Notes under the pieces: generated by a model
Told to the model about the DNA's origin: nothing
Database searches by the model: none
The model's input: the letters and a program-made list of their open reading frames with translations, nothing else
Position numbers and translations under genes: made by a program
Shown: positions 32,558-40,025 of the stretch, piece after piece
Layout: each line of letters opens with the position of its first letter
Numbering within the stretch: position 1 is the first letter of the stretch
NCBI RefSeq assembly: GCF_033100395.1
Contig: NZ_JAWLVJ010000003.1
Location: forward strand, 1 to 64,000
Direction: 5' to 3'
Source of the DNA: Terasakiella sp033100395
Lineage (GTDB): Bacteria > Pseudomonadota > Alphaproteobacteria > Rhodospirillales > Terasakiellaceae
DNA length: 64,000 nucleotides

Positions 32558-32743
32558 ATGGCTACGAAGAAAACCGTTAAAGTGCAACAGATCGGAAGCC
32601 CGATCGGTCGCAGAAAAGACCAGCGTGCTACGCTGGTTGGTCTGGGTTTGAACAAAATTAATCGTGTTTCTGAACTGGAAGATACTCCTTCTGTTCGCGG
32701 CATGATCAGTAAAGTTCAACATCTCGTACAAATCGTTGAGTAA
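32558..32743 (+). CDS. rpmD: 50S ribosomal protein L30
   Basis: A 61-residue L30. It starts MATKKTVKVQQIGSPIGRRK and contains TLVGLGLNKINRVSELEDTP. It is 6 bp from rpsE. A perfect hairpin begins at its stop codon. Confidence 0.96.
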   Translation: MATKKTVKVQQIGSPIGRRKDQRATLVGLGLNKINRVSELEDTPSVRGMISKVQHLVQIVE

Positions 32744-32764
32744 GGTGTGGATTTTTCCACACCT
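32743..32764 (+). promoter_or_regulatory. Intergenic hairpin between rpmD and rplO
   Basis: AGGTGTGGA pairs perfectly with TCCACACCT around a TTTT loop, with no T run after it. Probably an mRNA processing or stability element. Confidence 0.6.
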
Positions 32765-32807
32765 CCCTCTTTCGAATTGTCTCGAGAAACTTTAAAGGAT
32801 TTGAAAC

Positions 32808-33269
32808 ATGAAACTCAATGAGCTTCGTGACAATGATGGCGCTAGAAAAACTCGCATGCGCGTGGGCCGTGGTATGGCTTCAGGCAAAGGCAAGACTTCT
32901 GGTCGCGGTCAAAAAGGTCAAAAAGCCCGTAACACTGTTGCGGTTGGCTTTGAAGGCGGTCAAATGCCTTTGTATCGTCGTTTGCCGAAACGCGGCTTTA
33001 ACAACATCTTCCGTCAGGAATTCGCTGTTGTTAACGTTGGTCGTATTCAAAAAGCGATTGATGCAGGCAAAATCAATGCCGGTGATACACTGAACATTGA
33101 CGCTCTTAAAGCTGCTGGTCTTGTCAACAATGTTAAGGACGGCGTTCGTCTTCTTAACAAAGGCGAGATCACTGCCAAGATTTCGGTTGAAGTCAATAGT
33201 GCTTCACCTGCAGCTGTTGCCGCTGTTGAAAAAGCAGGCGGTTCAGTTACAGTTGACGCTGCTGAATAA
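32808..33269 (+). CDS. rplO: 50S ribosomal protein L15
   Basis: A 153-residue L15. It starts MKLNELRDNDGARKTRMRVG; the glycine-rich GRGMASGKGKTSGRGQKGQK segment is typical. AAAGGA precedes ATG 32808. Confidence 0.97.
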   Translation: MKLNELRDNDGARKTRMRVGRGMASGKGKTSGRGQKGQKARNTVAVGFEGGQMPLYRRLPKRGFNNIFRQEFAVVNVGRIQKAIDAGKINAGDTLNIDALKAAGLVNNVKDGVRLLNKGEITAKISVEVNSASPAAVAAVEKAGGSVTVDAAE

Positions 33270-33311
33270 ACCACACTTCGATTTCGGACCAAGTAAGTCC
33301 AGGGGACCGTT

Positions 33312-34655
33312 ATGGCATCTGCCGCAGAACAATTGGCTTCTAACATGAGCTTCGGTGCTATCGCGAAAGCGGAAGAACTGAAAAAACGCATCTGGTTTAC
33401 GTTAGGGGCGTTGATCGTCTATCGCATTGGCGCTTACATTCCTATTCCGGGTATCGACCCTGTCATTCTGCGTGATCTCTTCACGCAGAATGCAGGTGGC
33501 ATCCTGGGTATGTTTGATATGTTTGCCGGTGGCGCATTGGGTCGTATGACCATTTTTGCGTTGAACATCATGCCTTACATCTCGGCATCGATCATCATGC
33601 AACTGGGGACTGCGGTTTCGCCGACCCTCGAAGCGATGAAGAAAGAGGGCGAGCAAGGGCGCAAGAAGATTACGCAATATACCCGTTATCTGACGGTTCT
33701 TATTGCTTCATTGCAGGCTTACGGTATTGCCGTTGGTCTGGAAGGTATGTCATCCAGTGCGGGCAGCGCTGTAATTGACCCGGGAATGTTCTTCCGGGCA
33801 GCTACAGTGATCACATTGGTTGGTGGTACTATCTTCCTGATGTGGCTGGGCGAGCAAATCACGGCACGTGGTATCGGTAACGGGATTTCCCTCATCATCT
33901 TCGCAGGGATTGTGGCAAACTTGCCATCAGCCCTTGCAGGGACCTTCGAACTGGGTCGAACTGGTGCATTGTCTGCACTGTTGATCGTTGGTTTGCTGGT
34001 GATGAGTGTGGCTGTTATCATGTTTATCGTTTACGTTGAACGTGCGCAGCGCAAGGTGATTATCCAATATCCGAAACGTCAGCGTGGTAATAAAGTATAT
34101 GGGGGCGAGTCTTCCCATATGCCGCTGAAAATCAATACTTCCGGTGTTATCCCACCAATCTTTGCCAGTTCCTTGCTGTTGTTGCCAACAACTGTGATCT
34201 CTATGACTGCAGGGCAGGGGCCGGATTGGCTGCAAACTGTTGCGGCATGGTTGGGGCATGGTCAGCCCGCATATATTGCACTTTATGTCGGTTTGATCGT
34301 CTTCTTCGCCTTTTTCTACACGGGGGTTGTTTTCAACCCAACGGAAACGGCGGAAAACCTGCGCAAGAACGGTGGATATGTTCCGGGGATCCGTCCAGGC
34401 AAAAATACTGCAGAATATCTGGACAAGATCACAACACGACTGACAGTCATTGGTGCAGCTTATCTGTCCGCTGTCTGTCTGCTGCCTGAATTGCTGATCG
34501 CAAAATGGCAAGTACCTTTCTACTTCGGTGGAACCAGCTTGTTGATTGTGGTGACTGTAACTATGGATACAGTTGGTCAGGTGCACTCGCATCTTCTGGC
34601 CCACCAATATGAAGGCTTGATTAAGAAATCCAAACTTAGGGGAAAAAGAGGATGA
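33312..34655 (+). CDS. secY: Protein translocase subunit SecY
   Basis: A 447-residue channel subunit of the Sec translocon with ten membrane segments. The plug/TM1-2 region contains YRIGAYIPIPGID. The conserved cytosolic loop includes RAQRKVIIQYPKRQRG. The C-terminal region contains GKNTAEYLDKITTRLT. It works with SecE, encoded at 578-766. The start MASAAEQLASNMSFG has a GGGG ribosome-binding site. Its stop overlaps the adk ATG by four bases. Confidence 0.98.
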   Translation: MASAAEQLASNMSFGAIAKAEELKKRIWFTLGALIVYRIGAYIPIPGIDPVILRDLFTQNAGGILGMFDMFAGGALGRMTIFALNIMPYISASIIMQLGTAVSPTLEAMKKEGEQGRKKITQYTRYLTVLIASLQAYGIAVGLEGMSSSAGSAVIDPGMFFRAATVITLVGGTIFLMWLGEQITARGIGNGISLIIFAGIVANLPSALAGTFELGRTGALSALLIVGLLVMSVAVIMFIVYVERAQRKVIIQYPKRQRGNKVYGGESSHMPLKINTSGVIPPIFASSLLLLPTTVISMTAGQGPDWLQTVAAWLGHGQPAYIALYVGLIVFFAFFYTGVVFNPTETAENLRKNGGYVPGIRPGKNTAEYLDKITTRLTVIGAAYLSAVCLLPELLIAKWQVPFYFGGTSLLIVVTVTMDTVGQVHSHLLAHQYEGLIKKSKLRGKRG

Positions 34656-35296
34656 AACTAATCTTGTTAGGGGCACCGGGTGCCGGTAAAGGAACCCAGG
34701 CCAAACGTCTTGAAGAAGCTTACGGTATCGTTCAATTGTCTACAGGTGACATGCTGCGTGCAGAAGTTGCCAGTGGCAGTGAGATCGGGAAAGAACTGAA
34801 AGCAGTGATGGAAGCGGGTAATCTCGTAACCGACGAACTGATCATTTCCATGATTTCCAGCCGTGTTGAACAAGACGACTGCAAGAAAGGTTACATTCTT
34901 GATGGTTTCCCACGTACAACAGCCCAGGCTGAAGCTTTAGATTCCATGCTGGAAGAAAAAGGTCAGAAACTGGATAGCGTCATCGAAATGGTTGTTGATG
35001 AAGAAGTGCTTGTTGGACGTATCACCGGTCGTTACACCTGTGCCAAATGTGGCCAGGGTTACCATGACGAGTTCCAAAAGCCTGCTACTGAAGGCGTTTG
35101 TGACAAGTGCGGCGCAACCGAATTTACACGCCGTGCCGATGATAATGAAGAAACTGTTCGTTCACGTCTGGTTTCCTATCGTGAACAAACTGCACCGATT
35201 GCATCACACTATGATGCAAAAGGGATGTTAAAGACTGTCGATGGCATGGCTGACATCGATGAAGTCACGAACCAACTCAAGGCAATCTTGGGTTAA
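34652..35296 (+). CDS. adk: Adenylate kinase with zinc-type LID
   Basis: A 214-residue enzyme that converts ATP plus AMP to two ADP. The P-loop GAPGAGKGTQ is at residues 7-16 and the AMP-binding region LDGFPRTTAQA at 83-93. The LID domain has four cysteines in two CxxC pairs (C130, C133, C150, C153), a structural zinc site absent from the E. coli enzyme. The secY-adk pair is common; the overlap ATGA suggests coupled translation. Transcription then meets a new promoter before rpsM. Confidence 0.97.
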   Translation: MKLILLGAPGAGKGTQAKRLEEAYGIVQLSTGDMLRAEVASGSEIGKELKAVMEAGNLVTDELIISMISSRVEQDDCKKGYILDGFPRTTAQAEALDSMLEEKGQKLDSVIEMVVDEEVLVGRITGRYTCAKCGQGYHDEFQKPATEGVCDKCGATEFTRRADDNEETVRSRLVSYREQTAPIASHYDAKGMLKTVDGMADIDEVTNQLKAILG

Positions 35297-35317
35297 TTAT
35301 TTAATTGAACTAAGGGG

Positions 35318-35345
35318 TTGACAGAAACTTAATCGTTTCTATAAT
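35318..35345 (+). promoter_or_regulatory. Consensus promoter upstream of rpsM
   Basis: TTGACA (35318-35323), 16 bp, TATAAT (35340-35345). Both hexamers are perfect sigma-70 consensus. It would transcribe rpsM, rpsK, rpoA and rplQ separately from the upstream spc genes. A terminator-like hairpin follows about 17 nt later. Confidence 0.75.
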
Positions 35346-35362
35346 CCCGCCCCTTGGTTCAG

Positions 35363-35387
35363 GGTAAGTATTTATCTTACCTTTTTT
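35363..35387 (+). terminator. Terminator-like hairpin between the rpsM promoter and rpsM
   Basis: GGTAAG (35363-35368) pairs with CTTACC (35376-35381) and is followed by TTTTTT. It could end transcripts from secY-adk or act as an attenuator for the new promoter. The stem is only 6 bp and A/T-rich, so read-through is likely. Confidence 0.55.
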
Positions 35388-35411
35388 ATTTTTGGTGTGA
35401 GGAGAACCGCT

Positions 35412-35780
35412 TTGGCGCGTATTGCAGGTGTGAACATCCCAACTCAAAAACGAGTTGTGATTGCACTTACATATATTCACGGAATCGGCCCGGCTAAGTC
35501 ACAGGAAATCTGTGCAAAAGTAGGCATTCCGTCAGAGAAGCGTGTAAACGAATTGTCTGACGACGACGTCGTTAAAATTCGTGAAACGATTGATGCAGAC
35601 TACACGGTAGAAGGTGACCTTCGTCGTGAAGTTGCGATGAACATTAAACGACTGCTGGACTTGAAAAGTTACCGCGGCCTACGTCACCGGAAAGGTCTTC
35701 CGGTTCGTGGTCAACGTACCAAGTGTAACGCTCGTACCCGCAAAGGACCTGCGCGTCCGATTGCTGGTAAGAAGAAATAA
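35412..35780 (+). CDS. rpsM: 30S ribosomal protein S13
   Basis: A 122-residue S13 in the 30S head, contacting P-site tRNA. Reading from TTG 35412 gives the conserved start ARIAGVNIPTQKRVVIALTY. An upstream GTG (35397) would add five non-conserved residues and would swallow the GAGGAG ribosome-binding site (35399-35404). I therefore choose the rare TTG start. The C-terminus has GQRTKCNARTRKGPARPIAG. Confidence 0.95.
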   Translation: MARIAGVNIPTQKRVVIALTYIHGIGPAKSQEICAKVGIPSEKRVNELSDDDVVKIRETIDADYTVEGDLRREVAMNIKRLLDLKSYRGLRHRKGLPVRGQRTKCNARTRKGPARPIAGKKK

Positions 35781-35801
35781 TTCAGCTAGGATTGTTTGAT
35801 A

Positions 35802-36194
35802 ATGGCAAAAGCTACAACACAGCGTACTAAAAGACGTGAGCGCAAAAATATCGTTTCCGGTATTGCACACGTTAACGCAACGTTTAACAACACGATCATC
35901 ACCATTGCCGATGCACAAGGTAATGCTATCTCTTGGTCTTCTGCAGGTGCACAAGGTTTCAAAGGCTCTCGTAAGTCTACACCTTACGCTGCACAGATTG
36001 CTGCTGAAGATGCAGGCAAAAAGGCGATGGATCACGGCATGAAAACTCTTGAAGTTTTGGTTAAAGGTCCAGGTTCTGGGCGTGAATCAGCACTTCGTGC
36101 GTTGAATGCTGTAGGTTTCAACATCACTTCTATCAAGGATGTGACACCTATCCCGCACAACGGTTGCCGTCCGCGCAAACGTCGTCGCGTCTAA
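35802..36194 (+). CDS. rpsK: 30S ribosomal protein S11
   Basis: A 130-residue S11 on the 30S platform. It starts MAKATTQRTKRRERKNIVSG at ATG 35802 and ends in the conserved TPIPHNGCRPRKRRRV. rpsD, which follows rpsK in E. coli, is absent, as usual in Alphaproteobacteria. Confidence 0.97.
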   Translation: MAKATTQRTKRRERKNIVSGIAHVNATFNNTIITIADAQGNAISWSSAGAQGFKGSRKSTPYAAQIAAEDAGKKAMDHGMKTLEVLVKGPGSGRESALRALNAVGFNITSIKDVTPIPHNGCRPRKRRRV

Positions 36195-36221
36195 TCTGCC
36201 TGTCCGACAGGTTCTTCTTAT

Positions 36222-36260
36222 GCCAATAACCGGTACCATTTTTGGGTATCGGTTTTTGGC
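36222..36260 (+). promoter_or_regulatory. 16-bp hairpin after rpsK
   Basis: GCCAATAACCGGTACC (36222-36237) pairs with GGTATCGGTTTTTGGC (36245-36260) with one mismatch and one G-U pair. It is the first of two hairpins between rpsK and rpoA. Confidence 0.6.
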
Positions 36261-36273
36261 TTGAATAGCCTGT

Positions 36274-36296
36274 AAAACGGATTCGCTGTTTTTTTT
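36274..36296 (+). terminator. Terminator-like hairpin 22 nt before rpoA
   Basis: AAAACGG pairs with CTGTTTT around ATTCG, and the T run continues to eight T in total. It looks like a weak intrinsic terminator just ahead of the rpoA ribosome-binding site, so it may reduce rpoA transcription relative to rpsM-rpsK. Confidence 0.5.
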
Positions 36297-36318
36297 ATAC
36301 TTGTGTGAGGTCAGGGTT

Positions 36319-37335
36319 GTGATTCAAAAGAATTGGCAAGAACTCATCAAACCGTCCAAGCTTGAAGTGAAATCCGGTGAAGATGATGGTCGTACGGCTG
36401 TTATCGTTGCTGAACCACTCGAGCGTGGCTTCGGTCTGACTCTTGGTAACGCCATCCGTCGTGTGTTGCTGTCGTCGCTGCAAGGTGCAGCAGTAACCGC
36501 TATCCAAATCGATGGTGTTTTGCACGAGTTTTCGTCTGTCCCGGGTGTCCGTGAAGACGTTACTGATATCGTTCTTAACGTTAAGAACATTGCGCTTCGC
36601 TGTGAAAGCGAAGGCGTAAAGAAAATGCATCTGGAAGCAACTGGCCCAGGTCCTGTAACCGCTGGCATGATTGAATGCCCTGGTGACATGGAAGTTATGG
36701 ATCCCGATCTGGTGATCTGTCACCTGGATGCCGATGCGAAACTGAGCATTGAATTTACCGTTGATACGGGTAAAGGCTATGTGCCTGCTGTTCAGAACCG
36801 TCCGGAAGATTCTCCGATCGGTTTGATACCTGTTGATGCGATCTTCTCACCTGTGAAGAAAGTATCTTACAAGGTAGACAACACTCGTGTTGGCCGCGTA
36901 ACCGACTATGACAAACTGTCTCTGACAGTCACCACTGACGGTTCCGTGACACCGGAGGACGCTGTTGCTCTGGCGGGTCGTATCCTGCAAGACCAGCTGC
37001 AACTCTTCATCAACTTCGAAGAGCCAGAAGTGGCTGTTGTGGAGAAGAAAGAAGACGACCTTCCGTTCAACAAGAACTTGCTGCGTAAAGTGGACGAACT
37101 GGAACTGTCTGTTCGTTCTGCTAACTGTCTCAAAAACGACAACATTATCTACATCGGTGATCTGGTACAGAAAACCGAAGCGGAAATGCTGCGTACACCT
37201 AACTTCGGTCGTAAGTCCCTGAACGAGATCAAAGAAGTGCTCTCCGGTATGGAACTTTCGCTGGGTATGGATGTGGACGGCTGGCCGCCAGAAAATATCG
37301 AAGATTTGGCAAAACGTCTGGAAGATCCATTTTGA
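36319..37335 (+). CDS. rpoA: DNA-directed RNA polymerase subunit alpha
   Basis: A 338-residue alpha subunit. The N-terminal dimerisation domain contains VAEPLERGFGLTLGNAIRRV. The C-terminal domain binds UP elements and activators and contains ELSVRSANCLKNDNIIYIGD and NFGRKSLNEIKEVL. The start is GTG 36319, giving MIQKNWQELIKP as in other Alphaproteobacteria, with GAGG (36307-36310) upstream; a longer TTG reading from 36301 is less likely. Confidence 0.97.
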   Translation: MIQKNWQELIKPSKLEVKSGEDDGRTAVIVAEPLERGFGLTLGNAIRRVLLSSLQGAAVTAIQIDGVLHEFSSVPGVREDVTDIVLNVKNIALRCESEGVKKMHLEATGPGPVTAGMIECPGDMEVMDPDLVICHLDADAKLSIEFTVDTGKGYVPAVQNRPEDSPIGLIPVDAIFSPVKKVSYKVDNTRVGRVTDYDKLSLTVTTDGSVTPEDAVALAGRILQDQLQLFINFEEPEVAVVEKKEDDLPFNKNLLRKVDELELSVRSANCLKNDNIIYIGDLVQKTEAEMLRTPNFGRKSLNEIKEVLSGMELSLGMDVDGWPPENIEDLAKRLEDPF

Positions 37336-37393
37336 TCTGACAGGCCGTAAGCCGAAGTTTACCGGATCGTTTTGATCCAACCTTTTCGTTCCT

Positions 37394-37419
37394 GCCTCTG
37401 TTTTGGATTGAACAGAGGC
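37394..37419 (+). promoter_or_regulatory. Intergenic hairpin between rpoA and rplQ
   Basis: GCCTCTGTT pairs perfectly with AACAGAGGC around an 8-nt loop. Smaller stems flank it (GGATC/GATCC from 37364; TTTCGC/GCGAAA 37444-37460). There is no T run. The gap of 147 nt is large for this cluster. Confidence 0.55.
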
Positions 37420-37482
37420 GCGGCGGAAAGTTTTACTTATCGCTTTCGCTACTGGCGAAACGAATAGATAGGAGATACCGTC

Positions 37483-37923
37483 ATGCGTCACCGTTTATCT
37501 GGTCGCAAACTGAACCGTACTAAATCACACCGCCGCGCTTTGTTTGCGAACATGGCGGTTGCTCTGCTTACACACGAGCAAATCAAAACAACTTTGCCAA
37601 AAGCAAAAGATCTGCGCAGCATTGCTGACAAAATGATCACTTTGGGCAAACGCGGTGATTTGCACGCGCGTCGTCAAGCTCTGGCTGAACTGCGCGACGA
37701 AGCTGCTGTTAAGAAACTGTTTGAAGTCCTGGGTCCACGTTACGCGGATCGTAAAGGTGGCTACACACGCGTTCTTAAAGCTGGTTTCCGTACAGGCGAT
37801 GCTGCCCCGATGGCTTTCATCGAGTTGGTAGATCGTGATGTAGACGCCAAAGGCGCTGCAGATAAAGCCCGCGTTGAAGCCGAACGCGAAGCAGAAGATG
37901 CGATTGAAGACGTAGCTGTATAA
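37483..37923 (+). CDS. rplQ: 50S ribosomal protein L17
   Basis: A 146-residue L17, last gene of the ribosomal cluster. It starts MRHRLSGRKLNRTKSHRRAL and contains GPRYADRKGGYTRVLKAGFR. An acidic C-terminal extension (EAEREAEDAIEDVAV) is present. GGAG precedes the ATG. A strong terminator follows. Confidence 0.97.
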   Translation: MRHRLSGRKLNRTKSHRRALFANMAVALLTHEQIKTTLPKAKDLRSIADKMITLGKRGDLHARRQALAELRDEAAVKKLFEVLGPRYADRKGGYTRVLKAGFRTGDAAPMAFIELVDRDVDAKGAADKARVEAEREAEDAIEDVAV

Positions 37924-37944
37924 GCTTCTCTTTGCACCACATCG

Positions 37945-37979
37945 AAAAAGGCGGTTACCATATGGTAGCCGCCTTTTTT
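37945..37979 (+). terminator. Terminator after rplQ (bidirectional)
   Basis: AAGGCGGTTACCA pairs with TGGTAGCCGCCTT (loop TA), flanked by A5 and T6. It also serves the convergent gene ending at 37984. Confidence 0.93.
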
Positions 37980-37983
37980 GCGT

Positions 37984-38595
37984 TTAAGACAATACGTCAT
38001 AAACCAGACCCCAGACGGTCATCAGCAGCAGAAGTGAAAGCGTTTTATAGATCAGTCTCTGATGACGGGTTGATTTGATATGCTGCTGTAAATATTTTCC
38101 CATGGCTGCCCATGTCAGCATGCAGGGACAGGTGATCGCAAAGAAGATTAGTCCCAGACTGACAGCATTGGTTACCTGATCGAGGTGTGTTGAATAAAAC
38201 AGGCTGCTCATGCTCAGTGTCGTCATCCAGGTTTTTGGATTTATAAATTGAAGAATGGCACCGTCTTGCCAGGTGGGCAGCTTTTCAAGCGATGTGGCTT
38301 CGGCTGCGTTGAGATTAAACAATTTCCACGCCATCCAGCTAAGCCAGATGGACCCGGCAAGGGTAATAAATATACGTAAGGACGGATAATGTTTAAAGAT
38401 CTCTGTCATCCCCAGGCAGGTCAGGAATAACAACATACCAGCCCCACTTGCTGATCCAAACATAAAGGGCAGGGCAGAGCGGACATCCGCGCGCATGCCG
38501 GTGGAAAGCGAAATAATGTTGGTAGGGCCTGGCGTAATGGCGGCGATAAAGGCAAAAAGGGAAAAGCTTGCGAAGTAAGAAATCATGTTGGTCAC
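37984..38595 (-). CDS. LysE/RhtB-family exporter
   Basis: A 203-residue inner-membrane protein with about six membrane helices. The N-terminus contains FIAAITPGPTNIISLSTG, the LysE/RhtB signature. These carriers export amino acids such as lysine, homoserine or threonine. The substrate here is unknown. It lies 36 bp downstream of an AraC-type regulator on the same strand and is its likely target. Confidence 0.88.
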   Translation of the reverse strand: MTNMISYFASFSLFAFIAAITPGPTNIISLSTGMRADVRSALPFMFGSASGAGMLLFLTCLGMTEIFKHYPSLRIFITLAGSIWLSWMAWKLFNLNAAEATSLEKLPTWQDGAILQFINPKTWMTTLSMSSLFYSTHLDQVTNAVSLGLIFFAITCPCMLTWAAMGKYLQQHIKSTRHQRLIYKTLSLLLLMTVWGLVYDVLS

Positions 38596-38631
38596 CTTGT
38601 TCGTTGATGACCTTCATTATCTGAAACTTTG

Positions 38632-39480
38632 TTACTGCCTGTCTGGAACAGGTGTGCAGCATTTTTTGTATGCTGCCGGGGTCAAACGATACGCGCGTTT
38701 AAACCAACGTCCCAGATGGCTTTGATCTGAAAAACAAAGTTGATGGGCCACGTCATTGGGGGACCGTCCGCCTGCAAGTAACGTTCGGGCTTTAGCGAGC
38801 CGCAGCTGGATCAGGTAGACATGGGGCGAGATATGAAAGGCATTTTTGAAAGCACGATTGATCTGGAAACGGTCATAGCCAAATTCGGTGGCCACATCCT
38901 GTAACAGGATATCGTCTTCCATGTGGTCATGGAAATAATCACGGATGCGATAGGCCAGATGGTGGCCGTTTTCTGATTGTTTCTTTTGTCGCCAGTTCAT
39001 ATGACTGGTCAGGGCCTGGATCATATGGTCGAGGCAACCTTCCTGCACGATCTTTGGGTCATTCATATGTTTGGCCATAAAGGCTGCTGATGTGGCCGCA
39101 GCCAGCCGTTTATCGGCACAGAGCGTGTTGTTAAATGTCAGTTCGAAATGGTCTGGCTTTTGTTCAAACATATCGTTGATCTGCTGGTGTAGCCAGTCTT
39201 GCGGGATATAGAGCGTGCGATAGGTAAAGCCCGTTTCACAAGGCGCACGGCCATTGTGGACTTCGCCCGGTTCCAAAAGGAAACATCCGCCTTCAAGGGA
39301 GTTGTGGGTTTTGTGGCGGCAGTCAAACTGCTGGACCCCGCTTTCAGTCAGGCCAATAACATAGGTTTCATGCCAATGGGAATCATAGGCATGACCTTTG
39401 AAATGTGCGTGCAGGGTCTCAATCCCTGTGGCCGGATCAAATTGTAAATTCAGCCAGCTTTCCTGTTTAGAATGCGTCAT
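38632..39480 (-). CDS. AraC-family transcriptional regulator
   Basis: A 282-residue regulator. The N-terminal cupin-type ligand domain (about 1-150) includes GCFLLEPGEVHNGRA. The C-terminal double helix-turn-helix (about 185-280) has AFHISPHVYLIQLRLAKART and DQSHLGRWFKRAYRLTPAAY. It probably senses a small molecule and controls the exporter gene that follows it, and perhaps the divergent cupin gene. Confidence 0.92.
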   Translation of the reverse strand: MTHSKQESWLNLQFDPATGIETLHAHFKGHAYDSHWHETYVIGLTESGVQQFDCRHKTHNSLEGGCFLLEPGEVHNGRAPCETGFTYRTLYIPQDWLHQQINDMFEQKPDHFELTFNNTLCADKRLAAATSAAFMAKHMNDPKIVQEGCLDHMIQALTSHMNWRQKKQSENGHHLAYRIRDYFHDHMEDDILLQDVATEFGYDRFQINRAFKNAFHISPHVYLIQLRLAKARTLLAGGRSPNDVAHQLCFSDQSHLGRWFKRAYRLTPAAYKKCCTPVPDRQ

Positions 39481-39599
39481 AGTTACAAGAAAACCACATT
39501 CACAGAGAAAGTCTAGAACATTTGTGCACTTTAAAAGGTGGATTGCATGACAGGCTTGTGAAATCCTCTGGATAGTTTTATCGAATTTGGAGTGCCCTT

Positions 39600-39971
39600 A
39601 TGTTTGCTGTTTCCACCAATCTTTTAAAAGAAGCTGAAAGTCTGACAGAATACTGGTCGCCACGTGTGGTGGCGGAAGTGAATGATCAATATGTCAAAGT
39701 TGCCAAGATCAGAGGGCAATTCGTTTGGCACGCACATGAGGATGAAGACGAACTGTTTTATATTTTGAAAGGCAATCTGCGTATTGAATATCGTGACCAT
39801 GTGGTGGATCTGGGCGTAGGTGACGTGCATGTGATCCCCAAGGGCGTTGAACACAACCCAATTGCAGCTGAGGAATGCCTTGTTGCGTTGGTGGAGACAA
39901 AAACGACACTGCATACGGGGAATGTGCAAGATGACAAAACAAAATCAGTGGAAGATCAGTTAGAAGGCTAA
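39600..39971 (+). CDS. Cupin-domain protein
   Basis: A 123-residue single cupin. Motif 1 is HAHEDEDELFYILKG (H44, H46, E50 as metal ligands) and motif 2 is GDVHVIPKGVEHNP. Such small cupins bind a metal and may be isomerases, dioxygenases or binding proteins; the activity cannot be read here. It is divergent from the AraC gene, 119 bp away, so the two may share a regulatory region. Confidence 0.82.
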   Translation: MFAVSTNLLKEAESLTEYWSPRVVAEVNDQYVKVAKIRGQFVWHAHEDEDELFYILKGNLRIEYRDHVVDLGVGDVHVIPKGVEHNPIAAEECLVALVETKTTLHTGNVQDDKTKSVEDQLEG

Positions 39972-40025
39972 CAGGCTTGGACTTGCGTTCTCAAGATGAT
40001 AAGAACACATTAATCATTCCTGAAA

